The position numbers and the translations under genes are program-made. Below the pieces are notes generated by a model. The model worked only from the letters and a program-made list of their open reading frames with translations, had not been told where the DNA came from and searched no databases. Shown here one piece after another: positions 1-6,341 of a stretch of DNA of 12,583 nt; the stretch's first letter is position 1, and the number at the start of each line of letters is the position of its first letter. The stretch is from Eubacteriales Family XIII. Incertae Sedis bacterium (lineage in GTDB: Bacteria > Bacillota > Clostridia > Peptostreptococcales > Anaerovoracaceae): NCBI GenBank assembly GCA_031257215.1, contig JAIRPC010000052.1, positions 1 through 12,583 of the forward strand, written 5' to 3'.

Positions 1-191
1 ACGCCCTGCCGCCCCGCCGTTCTGACTCTAAGCCGAAACTCGCCCAGCGCGATGCCCGCCCGCTCTGCCGCAGGGCGCAGGCCGCGCAGCTCCGACGCCA
101 CCTCGTCCGCATCCGCGCCCAGGTGTATCAGCGCCCCAAGCGCCATGTCCGAGCTGACGCCCGACGAACAGTCGAAATATATTGTAGCCAT
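1..191 (-). CDS. larC: LarC, nickel-pincer cofactor nickel insertase, N-terminal fragment
   Basis: This is the first 63 codons of a gene running off the left edge; the stop lies outside. The protein begins MATIYFDCSSGVSSDMALGA, matching the LarC (DUF111) N-terminus, whose usual form is close to YFDCFSGISGDMxLGALxDLG. LarC inserts nickel into the pyridinium-dithiocarboxylate precursor to finish the nickel-pincer cofactor of lactate racemase LarA and related enzymes, in a CTP-dependent reaction in the cytoplasm. The usual SGISGDM is SGVSSDM here, a small deviation. The start is supported by an AAAGGAGA ribosome-binding site at 201-208 and by the family's N-terminus. It lies 41 nt after larB, so the two are probably cotranscribed. 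In Lactobacillus plantarum larC is split into larC1/larC2 joined by programmed frameshifting; this fragment is too short to test that. Confidence 0.85.
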   Translation of the reverse strand, partial: MATIYFDCSSGVSSDMALGALIHLGADADEVASELRGLRPAAERAGIALGEFRLRVRTAGRQG

Positions 192-232
192 GTTGCTTTA
201 TCTCCTTTCCTTCGCCGAATCCACCCCCGCAG

Positions 233-1261
233 CTACGCCCTGCCCGCCCCGACTATCATCGACGCGTAATGCGCGGCGCCGAAGCCGTTGTCTATGTTCA
301 TCACGCCTATGCCCAGGCTGCACGAGCCCAGCATGGCGAAGAGCGGCGTCAGCCCTGAGAGCGTTATGCCGTAGCCTATCGAGGTCGGCACGGCCACGAC
401 GGGCCGGTACACTAGCCCCGAAAGCACGGACGCGAGCGCGCCCTCCATGCCCGCGACGGCAATAACCACGTCAGCCTTCCTGATGTCGTCCACGCGGTCG
501 AGTAGCCGGTGCAGCCCTGAGATCCCAACGTCGTACACGCGCATGACCTCATGCCCGTACAACTCCGCCGTGACCGCTGCTTCCTCCGCGACGGGCATGT
601 CTGCTGTCCCGCCCGACACGACGGCAATCAGCCCGCCCTGCCGCCGTGCCTCGCCCTCGCCGCCCAGCATTGCCGCGCCGCTTCCACCCAACGGCGCTTC
701 GCCCTCGCCGCTACGCGCCTGCTGCTGTCCCGCGATCGGGCGTTGCGATGCCTCGGGAGCCTTGTCGCGAACTATTATCATCCTCGCCGTCTCGTTGTAT
801 TCGAGGGCCAGCCCGTGTGCGCCGAGAAAGCCGTCCGCGAACGCGCCCTCGACCGCTGCGAACTGTTCGATGGAAGCCTTGGTAGCAATAACAGGCGGAA
901 CCCGCTCCGCCCCGCCACTCTCGGCAACCATGCCAGCTCTTACATCCCTGCCAGCTTCACCAACACCGCCATCCTTGGCAGCCTTGCCAGCTCCTCCTGC
1001 CCCGCCAATATCGCCGTCCCCGCCAGCCCCGTCCACCGCGTGCTCCGCCATGCGCCGCATGATCGCCGCCACCTGCTCAGGCGTCTTCCCCAGCCCGAAC
1101 ACCACCTCGCCGCGCCCCGTGCGCAGCTCGCGGTTCGTGTCTAGCTTCGCGAAATCCATATCGTCGTAGGCGCTCATGCGCAGCCGCTCCGCCATCTCCG
1201 CAGGCGAAACCCGCCCCTCTGCTACATCCTTGATATACTGATCAAGCTTCCTGTTGCGCAT
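233..1261 (-). CDS. larB: LarB, pyridinium-3,5-biscarboxylate mononucleotide synthase, with two low-complexity insertions
   Basis: LarB carboxylates nicotinic acid adenine dinucleotide and hydrolyses the product to pyridinium-3,5-biscarboxylate mononucleotide, the first step of nickel-pincer cofactor synthesis. The N-terminal part (about 1-75) has the family features FAKLD and VVFGLGKTPEQ. The C-terminal PurE-like domain (about 210-336) carries SGGTADMPVAEEAAVTAEL, YDVGISGLHRLL, AGMEGALASVLSGLV, VPTSIGYG and SCSLGIGVMNIDNGFG, including the conserved Cys (residue 314). At 342 aa it is about 90 residues longer than the family norm (near 250). The surplus is two Gly/Ala/Glu-rich stretches, about residues 76-121 and 166-209, absent from ordinary LarB. 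ATG 1261 has an AGGAG site at 1271-1275, 9 nt upstream. It follows folD after 55 bp and precedes larC. Confidence 0.93.
   Translation of the reverse strand: MRNRKLDQYIKDVAEGRVSPAEMAERLRMSAYDDMDFAKLDTNRELRTGRGEVVFGLGKTPEQVAAIMRRMAEHAVDGAGGDGDIGGAGGAGKAAKDGGVGEAGRDVRAGMVAESGGAERVPPVIATKASIEQFAAVEGAFADGFLGAHGLALEYNETARMIIVRDKAPEASQRPIAGQQQARSGEGEAPLGGSGAAMLGGEGEARRQGGLIAVVSGGTADMPVAEEAAVTAELYGHEVMRVYDVGISGLHRLLDRVDDIRKADVVIAVAGMEGALASVLSGLVYRPVVAVPTSIGYGITLSGLTPLFAMLGSCSLGIGVMNIDNGFGAAHYASMIVGAGRA
635..766 (-). repeat. Low-complexity insertion 2 in larB
   Basis: This codes for about residues 166-209 of LarB, rich in Gly, Ala, Glu, Gln and Arg, between the linker strand ending MIIVRD and the PurE-like domain starting LIAVVSGG. 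A 16-nt segment at 648-663 recurs at 696-711 with 15 of 16 bases identical. The offset is 48 nt, so the reading frame is kept; both copies encode GEGEA. Insertion boundaries are estimated from memory of the family, not from an alignment. Confidence 0.6.
899..1036 (-). repeat. Low-complexity insertion 1 in larB
   Basis: This codes for about residues 76-121 of LarB, between the KTPEQVAAIMRRMAEH segment and the strand VPPVIATKAS, where ordinary LarB has only a few residues. It is Gly/Ala-rich (for example DGGVGEAGRD and AESGGAE). These words resemble the GVGERAESGG repeats in the neighbouring folD, which hints at a shared origin or shared mutational process. That link is inference. Confidence 0.55.
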
Positions 1262-1286
1262 AGCCTTGTTCTCCTAGATAAGTAAA

Positions 1287-1315
1287 ATTGTACAATAATT
1301 ATGTTGGAATAATAA
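1287..1315 (-). promoter_or_regulatory. AT-rich folD-larB spacer with a weak promoter candidate and a 10-bp palindrome
   Basis: The 55-bp spacer 1262-1316 is strikingly AT-rich within GC-rich DNA. On the minus strand it has a -10-like TACAAT (1287-1292) with a weak -35-like TTATTA (1310-1315) at 17 bp. The perfect palindrome ATTGTACAAT occupies 1287-1296 and would overlap the -10 box. A separate larBC promoter, perhaps with an operator, is possible but not shown. Read-through from folD is equally compatible. Confidence 0.3.
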
Positions 1316-1316
1316 T

Positions 1317-2456
1317 TTAACCATGTATGCCAGCCATCTCCGCAGAGCGTATAACATGCTCCATCAGCACAAGCGTTGTCACCGCGCCAAGCCCGCCAGG
1401 CACGGGGCTGACGCCACCCGCCGCGCCGCCGCGCCCCGCACGCTCTCCAACGCAAGCAACGCCAACGCCGCCGTTCTCCGCACGCTCTCCAACGCCACCA
1501 TCACCAGCCGCGCCGCCGCTCTCCGCACGCTCTCCAACGCCGCCAACACCAGCCGCGCTTACCGCTTCGAGCGCGGCTTCCGTGTCCACGTCCCCGTACA
1601 GTCCATCGCCGTCGGCGTTCACCGCCACATCAACCACGGCCTGCCCAGCCGAGAAATATTCCGCGCCCATTCTCTGCCCCCTGCCGCCGCGCGCAAGCCC
1701 CGCCGCCGCCACGACGATATCCGCGCCACGCGTTGCCGCCGCCAGCTCCGGCGTTCCGCTGTGGCACACGGTCACGGTCGCGCCCTGGGCGAGAAGCAGG
1801 TGCGCCGCGGGCTTGCCGATAACAGTGCTGCGCCCGACAACGCAGGCGCTTTTGCCCGCGACAGGAACCTTCCAATAATCAAGCAGGCGCACGGCCGCTT
1901 CCGCCGTGCAGGGGAAGAAAATATTCCCGCCCGCGTCCGCGGGGGGGATTTTTTTCATGCTGTACAGCGCCGCCATCTGCGTCTGGGTCACGCCGTCAAC
2001 GTCCTTTTCCGCGGGGATCGCCGCAAGCGCGAGCGCCTCGTCCATGCCGCTCGGCAGCGGGCGGAACAGCAGTATGCCGTGAACGCCGGGGTCTGCGGCA
2101 AGCTCTCTGAGCGCGGCAAGCAATTTTTTCTCAGAACTGTTATTTTGCCCCACCGACCCATCAGAACCGCTACCCAAGCCAGCACCACAACCATTGATAA
2201 CGCCATCACCCAAGCCGCTACCCAAGCCGCCACAGCCATCAACGCCATCATCCACCACCACCCTACGCAGGCTGATGCCAACCGAGTCGGCGCGTTTCGC
2301 AATGGAGCTTTCGTAGGCGATATCGTCGCTGCGCCCGCCGACGCGCACGACCGCAAGGCAGGGCGTCACGCCCGACGAAGCAAGCCGCCGCGCCCGCTCC
2401 GCAAGCGCAGCCGCCATCTCATCAGCCAGCGGCTTACCATACAAAATTCTAGCCAT
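1317..2456 (-). CDS. folD: FolD-type methylene-tetrahydrofolate dehydrogenase, probably lacking cyclohydrolase activity, with two low-complexity insertions
   Basis: FolD interconverts 5,10-methylene- and 5,10-methenyl-tetrahydrofolate with NAD(P). The substrate domain starts MARILYGKPLADEM and has GRSDDIAYESSIAKR (41-55), GILLFRPLPSGMDE (127-140) and PAEKDVDG (148-155). The nucleotide domain has VVGRSTVIGKP (207-216 region), and VSPVPGGLGAVTTLVLMEHV (349-368) closes the protein. Aligned without gaps to E. coli FolD, the cyclohydrolase Lys four residues after Tyr48 is Ile52, and the Gln of VQLPLP is Phe131; the Asp of KDVDG is kept. At 379 aa it is about 100 longer than usual because of Gly-rich insertions at about 71-107 and 299-347. 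ATG 2456 fits the family N-terminus; a GTG at 2486 would add MTGLLTERGG. The start overlaps a 33-codon ORF by 8 nt. Confidence 0.93.
   Translation of the reverse strand: MARILYGKPLADEMAAALAERARRLASSGVTPCLAVVRVGGRSDDIAYESSIAKRADSVGISLRRVVVDDGVDGCGGLGSGLGDGVINGCGAGLGSGSDGSVGQNNSSEKKLLAALRELAADPGVHGILLFRPLPSGMDEALALAAIPAEKDVDGVTQTQMAALYSMKKIPPADAGGNIFFPCTAEAAVRLLDYWKVPVAGKSACVVGRSTVIGKPAAHLLLAQGATVTVCHSGTPELAAATRGADIVVAAAGLARGGRGQRMGAEYFSAGQAVVDVAVNADGDGLYGDVDTEAALEAVSAAGVGGVGERAESGGAAGDGGVGERAENGGVGVACVGERAGRGGAAGGVSPVPGGLGAVTTLVLMEHVIRSAEMAGIHG
1416..1562 (-). repeat. Tandem repeat insertion 2 in folD (42/45-nt period)
   Basis: This encodes about residues 299-347 of FolD, between DTEAALEAV and VSPVPGG, where typical FolD has only a few residues. 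A 20-nt core on the plus strand, CTCCGCACGCTCTCCAACGC, is exact at 1476-1495 and 1521-1540 and has one mismatch at 1434-1453. Spacings are 42 and 45 nt, both multiples of three. The protein repeat is roughly GVGERAESGGAAGD / GVGERAENGGVGVAC / VGERAGRGGAAGG. Confidence 0.85.
2136..2246 (-). repeat. Low-complexity Gly/Ser-rich insertion 1 in folD
   Basis: This encodes about residues 71-107, between the VVVDD strand and the helix SSEKKLLAALRELA. The usual protein has only a short loop there. Short words such as CCCAAGCC recur on the plus strand, and the protein reads GLGSGLGDG and GLGSGSDG. Repeats are less regular than in insertion 2. Confidence 0.6.
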
Positions 2457-2550
2457 CCCGCCCCTCTCTGTCAGCAAACCGGTCACCTTCCCTCACCATC
2501 AGCAAATAAAACATATCGCCTCTCAACGCACTAAAACCAAGCACATCCAT
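2449..2550 (-). CDS. Candidate 33-aa ORF overlapping the folD start
   Basis: This is an ATG-to-TAG frame of 34 codons, starting MDVLGFSALRGDMFYLLMVR and ending in a charged tail. It is preceded by a consensus GGAGG (2557-2561) six bases from the ATG. The stop TAG (2449-2451) overlaps the folD ATG (2454-2456), an arrangement suited to translational coupling. No recognisable family and no export signal; the middle is mildly hydrophobic (MFYLLMV). TTT/TTG codons are more frequent than in its neighbours, so it may be a translated leader or a chance frame. An 8-bp hairpin abuts its ribosome-binding site. Coding status is an inference from the start site and stop position. Confidence 0.4.
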   Translation of the reverse strand: MDVLGFSALRGDMFYLLMVREGDRFADREGRDG

Positions 2551-2561
2551 CCCTGACCTCC

Positions 2562-2581
2562 GCAACGGCACCAGCCGTTGC
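2562..2581 (-). promoter_or_regulatory. 8-bp hairpin abutting the ribosome-binding site before folD
   Basis: Perfect inverted repeat GCAACGGC - ACCA - GCCGTTGC (plus strand). In the minus-strand RNA it lies 20 nt after the stop of the secreted-protein gene and directly before GGAGG. There is no U-run after the stem, so a standard intrinsic terminator is unlikely. It could stabilise RNA ends after processing or affect translation of the 33-aa ORF. Confidence 0.45.
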
Positions 2582-2601
2582 CAGCAAACCAGACGCCCGC
2601 A

Positions 2602-3471
2602 TCACCACTGCCTATAAATAACGCACATAGCCCCCTCTGTCGGGATAACATCCTTCTCCTTGTTCTTGCTATAATAGTCGATTATTATCCCATAGGTCTT
2701 ATACTTAAAGAACTGGTAATAGTGTGCGCCGCTCTTGCCCGCCGACGTTAGCTCGTAGCCCTTGTACGTCCCGCCTATACGCTTCGCCAGCTTCTCGCAG
2801 GTGGTTCCCTCCTTGAATTTCGGGAAGAGCGCGCCTGGCGTCGTATGCACCGCGACGCATTTGTCCTTGCTAGCCGCCGCCTTGCCCTTGCTCTTGAACT
2901 CGTAATAGTCCGCCACGCCGACGTACACCAGCGCGCTCGGCTCTACCGCGCTGATCTTGCCGAACTGCTTGCCCGCAGTCTTGACATATGTCAGCCCGCC
3001 CTCATTTTTGTCGATAGACTTGAACGTCTTCCCCAGCATTCCGCGCACCTCTGCGCTGACCTTCACGGGCGTCCAATGCGCGAAAAGCGTCGTGGTTTTC
3101 TTGAACTTCACCCTCGCGCCGTCCGCGATCCTCTTGCCGCCCTTCTTCTTCGTATACCAGCCCTTGAATTCATAATTCGTGCGCGAAGCCTTTGGCAAGC
3201 CCTTGAATTTGGCGCCTACCTTGTATTTCGCGCTTTCCTTGGACACCGTGCCGCCGTTCGCGTCGAAGAGCACCTTGACCTTTTTTGCCGCGGCCTCTGC
3301 CGTGAAAAATCCCGCCGCTTTTTCAAATGCAGCTATCGGGGAAGCCCCTCCGTCCCCCACGTTCCCGGTAACGAGTCCCGCGCCAAGAGGTATGCCCCCC
3401 ACCAGTAGCGCCGCCGTGAGCAGACCCACAACAGCCATTCTCGCCGCCGATTTTTTCCCGCGTTTTGCCAT
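2602..3471 (-). CDS. Secreted or surface protein with one InlB B-repeat (Listeria-Bacteroides repeat) domain
   Basis: The protein is 289 aa. A signal peptide is clear: basic MAKRGKKSAARM, then hydrophobic AVVGLLTAALLVGGIPLGAGLV, with possible cleavage near AEA (58-60). Residues about 65-134 form an InlB B-repeat-like module (VLFDANGG, YKVGAKFKGLP, YEFKGWYTKKKGGKRI, TTTLFAHWTP), a small beta-grasp fold common in Clostridia surface proteins. Residues 140-289 are Lys/Tyr/Gly-rich with three Cys (about 205, 225, 283); I do not recognise this part. No LPXTG motif or transmembrane anchor is visible at the C-terminus. ATG 3471 is preferred because GGAG (3481-3484) lies 9 nt upstream; ATG 3486 and TTG 3495 lack a good site. 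The gene sits between fchA and folD, which are normally metabolic partners. Function unknown. Confidence 0.85.
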   Translation of the reverse strand: MAKRGKKSAARMAVVGLLTAALLVGGIPLGAGLVTGNVGDGGASPIAAFEKAAGFFTAEAAAKKVKVLFDANGGTVSKESAKYKVGAKFKGLPKASRTNYEFKGWYTKKKGGKRIADGARVKFKKTTTLFAHWTPVKVSAEVRGMLGKTFKSIDKNEGGLTYVKTAGKQFGKISAVEPSALVYVGVADYYEFKSKGKAAASKDKCVAVHTTPGALFPKFKEGTTCEKLAKRIGGTYKGYELTSAGKSGAHYYQFFKYKTYGIIIDYYSKNKEKDVIPTEGAMCVIYRQW

Positions 3472-3570
3472 TACAACACTCTCCATTTCTTTCAACTATT
3501 ACCAACCAGCTCTTCCAAGCGGAATCCGCGAAGCGGGACAGCCCCGCCGCACGAACCCGCTTGCTTCCGA

Positions 3571-4209
3571 TCAATCGTCCCGAGCATACGTCTGCTCTAT
3601 ACCGTTATATATAGCGTCCGCGCGGGGTATCCACTCACGCAGCAGCGCCTCGCCCTCTGCGTTCACCCTGCCCGCGAACTCGCCGTCGCGCATCGAAACG
3701 GTGTTCACCGCGACGTTCAGCCACGCCGACCTCATTGCGGCGGCGGTGAGCGCCGCCCCGCACGCGGCGTCCGACAGCGCCAGCCTGTTGCCGAGGGCGG
3801 CGAGCCTTTCGAGCAGGACCACCGACTCCGCGCAGAGCTTCATCATGGCCAGCGGGACGAGCGACGCCTCTTTCAGCGCCGACTCCATCACTCGCTCCTT
3901 CGACTCGCGCTCCTCGTCAGTGCCCGACGGCATTCGGTAAGCCCCCGCAAGCGGGCCGAACGCGTCCGCGTCCCTCTGGATCAGCTCCAATAACTCTTTC
4001 TGTACGCGGTACGCCGCGACTTTCAGGCTTTTCAGCTCATCCTCGCCGTCCGCGTAGCTCGGCTTGCCGATCGTCAGGTTCGCGACCATCCCGCCCAGCG
4101 CTATGCCGAGCGCCCCCGCGAGCGCGGAAGCCCCGCCGCCGCCAGGCGTCGGGTTGCGGCTCGAAAGCTCGAACACGAACTCATTTACTTCTTTCGTTGT
4201 CAGCGACAT
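3571..4209 (-). CDS. fchA: FchA-type methenyl-tetrahydrofolate cyclohydrolase (cyclodeaminase/cyclohydrolase family)
   Basis: This 212-aa protein belongs to the formiminotransferase-cyclodeaminase C-terminal family. The signature is the N-terminal TPGGGGASALAGALGIALGG followed by MVANLTIGKPSYAD; the rest is mostly helical. Stand-alone members of about 205-215 aa are either FchA (hydrolysing 5,10-methenyl- to 10-formyl-tetrahydrofolate) or formimino-THF cyclodeaminase. FchA is preferred because fhs lies only 22 nt upstream, folD is downstream, and no histidine-degradation gene is present. The downstream FolD lacks the residues needed for cyclohydrolase activity, so this protein would supply that step. 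ATG 4209 has a purine-rich AGGGAAGG sequence just upstream. Cyclodeaminase activity cannot be excluded from sequence alone. Confidence 0.88.
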   Translation of the reverse strand: MSLTTKEVNEFVFELSSRNPTPGGGGASALAGALGIALGGMVANLTIGKPSYADGEDELKSLKVAAYRVQKELLELIQRDADAFGPLAGAYRMPSGTDEERESKERVMESALKEASLVPLAMMKLCAESVVLLERLAALGNRLALSDAACGAALTAAAMRSAWLNVAVNTVSMRDGEFAGRVNAEGEALLREWIPRADAIYNGIEQTYARDD

Positions 4210-4231
4210 AAACCCTTCCCTATCCCATCAC

Positions 4232-5923
4232 TCAGAACAGCCCCGAGATGACTCCATTATCGTCCACGTCTATCCTCTCCGCTGCGGGGGTTTTCGGCAG
4301 TCCGGGCATGGTCATGATATCGCCCGTGAGCGCGACAATGAACCCCGCGCCGGCGGAAACCTTCACGCTTCGTACGGTCAGCGTCCACCCGTCGGGCGCG
4401 CCGAGCAGGGTGGGGTCGTCGGAAAAGCTGTACTGCGTCTTGGCAATGCAGATGGGCATCCCGCCGAAGCCGAGCTTTTCGAGCTGCCCGATCTGCTTCT
4501 GCGCTTCGGGCGTCAGGCTCACGCCGTCGGCGCGGTAGACCTTCGTCGCTATCGCTTCGATTTTCTCGCTGATGCTCAGGCCGCTCCCGTAGGAGAAGCG
4601 GAAATCCGACGGTTCGCCGCAGAGCCTGACCACCTCCCTCGCGAGAGCCTCGCCGCCCTCGCCGCCTTTCGCCCAGACCTCGGAAAGCACCACGTTCACG
4701 CCCAGCCTTTTGCACTCCGACTCGATATAGCCCACCTCCGCGTCCGTGTCGCCCGGGAACCTGTTGATCGCGACCACCGCGGGCAGGCCGTAGACCTGGG
4801 TGATGTTCTCCACATGCCTGAGCAGGTTCGGCAATCCGCGTTCCAGCACGTCCAAGCCATTGTTTCCAGTAACTTCATCCGAGCTGCCGGCCGAACCGCT
4901 AGCGCCGCCGTGGTGTTTCAGCGCCCGCACCGTAGCCACGATCACGACGGCCGACGGCGCCAGACCCGCCATCCTGCATTTGATGTCGAGAAATTTCTCC
5001 GCGCCGAGATCCGCGCCGAAGCCCGCCTCCGTTATAACATAGTCCCCGAGCTTCAATGCCAGCTTGGTCGCTGTTACCGAATTGCACCCGTGCGCGATAT
5101 TCGCGAACGGGCCGCCGTGTACGAATGCGGGGGTGTGTTCCAGCGTTTGGACCAGGTTCGGCTTGATGGCGTCCTTCAAAAGCGCGGCCATAGCGCCCTC
5201 CGCCGAGAGCTGACCCGCCGTGACGGGTTCTTCGCCAAACGTGTATCCAACAATAATATTGGCCAGCCTGCGTTTCAGATCCGCTATGCCATCCGACAGG
5301 CAGAGTATCGCCATTATCTCGCTGGCGACCGTGATGTCGTAGGCGTCCTCGCGCGGCATCCCCCCCGTGCGCCCGCCCAGACCGTTCGCCACCCTGCGGA
5401 GCTGGCGGTCGTTCATGTCCACACAGCGGTGCCACGTAACGCGGCGCGGGTCGATGCCGAGCTCGTTGCCTTGGAATATATGGTTGTCGAGCATAGCTGC
5501 GAGCAGGTTGTTCGCCGCGCCGATCGCGTGCATATCGCCCGTGAAATGCAAATTTATGTCCTCCATCGGAACGACCTGCGCATAGCCGCCGCCCGCCGCG
5601 CCGCCCTTGACGCCGAACACCGGCCCCAGAGACGGCTCGCGCAGCGCTACCACAACGCTCTCGCCGATCCTGCGGAGCCCGTCGGCCAGCCCGACGGTCG
5701 TGGTGGTCTTGCCCTCGCCCGCGGGGGTCGGCGTTATCGCCGTCACGAGCACGAGCTTGCCCTGCCCGCCGTATTTCGGATCGCCCATTATCGACAGATC
5801 CACCTTAGCCTTGTACCTGCCATAGTGTTCGAGGTAGCCGGCGTCTATGCCTGCCCTCTCCGCGATCTCTCCGATAGGCTCCATCGGCGTCTGCTGTGCG
5901 ATTTCGATATCTGATTTCTGCAT
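4232..5923 (-). CDS. fhs: Formate-tetrahydrofolate ligase (10-formyl-THF synthetase)
   Basis: The enzyme uses ATP to join formate to tetrahydrofolate, giving 10-formyl-THF for the Wood-Ljungdahl methyl branch or purine synthesis. Its 563 aa agree with the family (about 555). Visible motifs are the P-loop-like region [13 protein letters not shown] (64-76), [19 protein letters not shown] (95-113), [14 protein letters not shown] (121-134), [17 protein letters not shown] and the [12 protein letters not shown] segment. A slightly lengthened Gly/Ser loop ([20 protein letters not shown]) precedes [15 protein letters not shown] 5923 is chosen over TTG 5965 because GGAGG (5933-5937) lies 9 nt before it and [10 protein letters not shown] fits the family start. 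It is the first gene of the one-carbon block, 22 nt before fchA, behind its own promoter candidate. Confidence 0.96.
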   Translation of the reverse strand: MQKSDIEIAQQTPMEPIGEIAERAGIDAGYLEHYGRYKAKVDLSIMGDPKYGGQGKLVLVTAITPTPAGEGKTTTTVGLADGLRRIGESVVVALREPSLGPVFGVKGGAAGGGYAQVVPMEDINLHFTGDMHAIGAANNLLAAMLDNHIFQGNELGIDPRRVTWHRCVDMNDRQLRRVANGLGGRTGGMPREDAYDITVASEIMAILCLSDGIADLKRRLANIIVGYTFGEEPVTAGQLSAEGAMAALLKDAIKPNLVQTLEHTPAFVHGGPFANIAHGCNSVTATKLALKLGDYVITEAGFGADLGAEKFLDIKCRMAGLAPSAVVIVATVRALKHHGGASGSAGSSDEVTGNNGLDVLERGLPNLLRHVENITQVYGLPAVVAINRFPGDTDAEVGYIESECKRLGVNVVLSEVWAKGGEGGEALAREVVRLCGEPSDFRFSYGSGLSISEKIEAIATKVYRADGVSLTPEAQKQIGQLEKLGFGGMPICIAKTQYSFSDDPTLLGAPDGWTLTVRSVKVSAGAGFIVALTGDIMTMPGLPKTPAAERIDVDDNGVISGLF

Positions 5924-5992
5924 TGTAATTGTCCTCCATGCACCTGCACTTCCGGCACCGCCCAAATGCGGCGCTACGTTGCATACAAAACA

Positions 5993-5998
5993 ATTATA
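5993..5998 (-). promoter_or_regulatory. Consensus -10 (TATAAT) of a candidate fhs promoter
   Basis: TATAAT on the minus strand lies 69 bp upstream of the fhs ATG. At 17 bp the -35 position reads TTCTTT (6016-6021), a poor match to TTGACA. A promoter needing an activator, or one controlled through the adjoining inverted repeat, would fit. It is the best promoter candidate in the 208-bp rpoZ-fhs spacer. Confidence 0.5.
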
Positions 5999-6027
5999 CC
6001 GTAATTTAAAGCGTGAAAGAATTACGG
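5999..6027. promoter_or_regulatory. 8-bp inverted repeat (operator candidate) over the fhs promoter
   Basis: CCGTAATT (5999-6006) and AATTACGG (6020-6027) are perfect inverted copies separated by 13 bp. One arm touches the -10 box and the other covers the -35 position. Arm centres are 21 bp apart, two helical turns, as expected for a dimeric regulator. No family can be assigned. Confidence 0.45.
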
Positions 6028-6131
6028 GACTGATACAAATTTTGTGGAAAATATCAGGAGTTTATATATAAAGCACCAACACCCCGCAAACGAGGATGCC
6101 CATCCTACTCAACTTATGCTGCACGCCCGGC

Positions 6132-6329
6132 CTATTCCTCGCGGGCATATGTGATATAGTCGTCGTATATTTCCTTGGCGGCAATGGACACAGGCACTTC
6201 GTCATCGCCTTCGATGAGCTGTGGCTTGCCGTCGATTAGGTCGCGGGCGCGTTTTGCCGCGAGCACCACGAGCGTGTACTTGCTGTCGGCCTTTTTGCGT
6301 ATCTGGTTTATCGGTGGGTAGAGTAACAT
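6132..6329 (-). CDS. rpoZ: RNA polymerase omega subunit
   Basis: This 65-aa protein begins MLLYPPINQIRKKADSKYTLVVLAAKRARDLIDGK and ends with an acidic tail. It matches the RpoZ core, in which the YTLVVLAAKRAR helix wraps the C-terminus of beta-prime. Omega assists RNA polymerase assembly and stability. The length is normal for Bacillota. ATG 6329 is preceded by AAAGGAAG. It lies downstream of gmk, the usual order in Bacillota, separated by 129 nt that hold a candidate 31-codon ORF. In B. subtilis coaBC and priA would follow; here the next gene is fhs after 208 bp. Confidence 0.95.
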   Translation of the reverse strand: MLLYPPINQIRKKADSKYTLVVLAAKRARDLIDGKPQLIEGDDEVPVSIAAKEIYDDYITYAREE

Positions 6330-6341
6330 CTCAGCTTCCTT

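Noticed and set aside
1317..2456. Loss of FolD active-site residues as evidence of a pseudogene
   Set aside because: The frame is intact, and the NAD(P)-binding and PVPGG motifs are conserved. The same substitutions are recalled in clostridial FolD proteins, so a specialised dehydrogenase is more likely.
1323..2534. 403-codon plus-strand open frame opposite folD
   Set aside because: The protein is basic, low-complexity and mirrors the folD repeats; folD itself has all family motifs. Judged a shadow frame.
3533..3547. GCGGG-N5-CCCGC hairpin between fchA and the secreted-protein gene
   Set aside because: No U-run follows, and such short GC stems are common in this base composition. A terminator cannot be supported.
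4064..5914. 616-codon plus-strand open frame opposite fhs
   Set aside because: It is antisense to a fully conserved enzyme, and its translation is Arg/His-rich with no family features. It is the expected result of few stop codons in GC-rich DNA.
6062..6103. 13-codon hydrophobic frame (MGILVCGVLVLYI) between rpoZ and fhs
   Set aside because: Very short, with AGG directly against the ATG and no proper ribosome-binding spacing. A chance frame is likely.
6092..6105. AGGATG/CATCCT inverted repeat after rpoZ
   Set aside because: The 2-nt loop is too tight, the stem short and no U-run follows, so it is not called as the rpoZ terminator.
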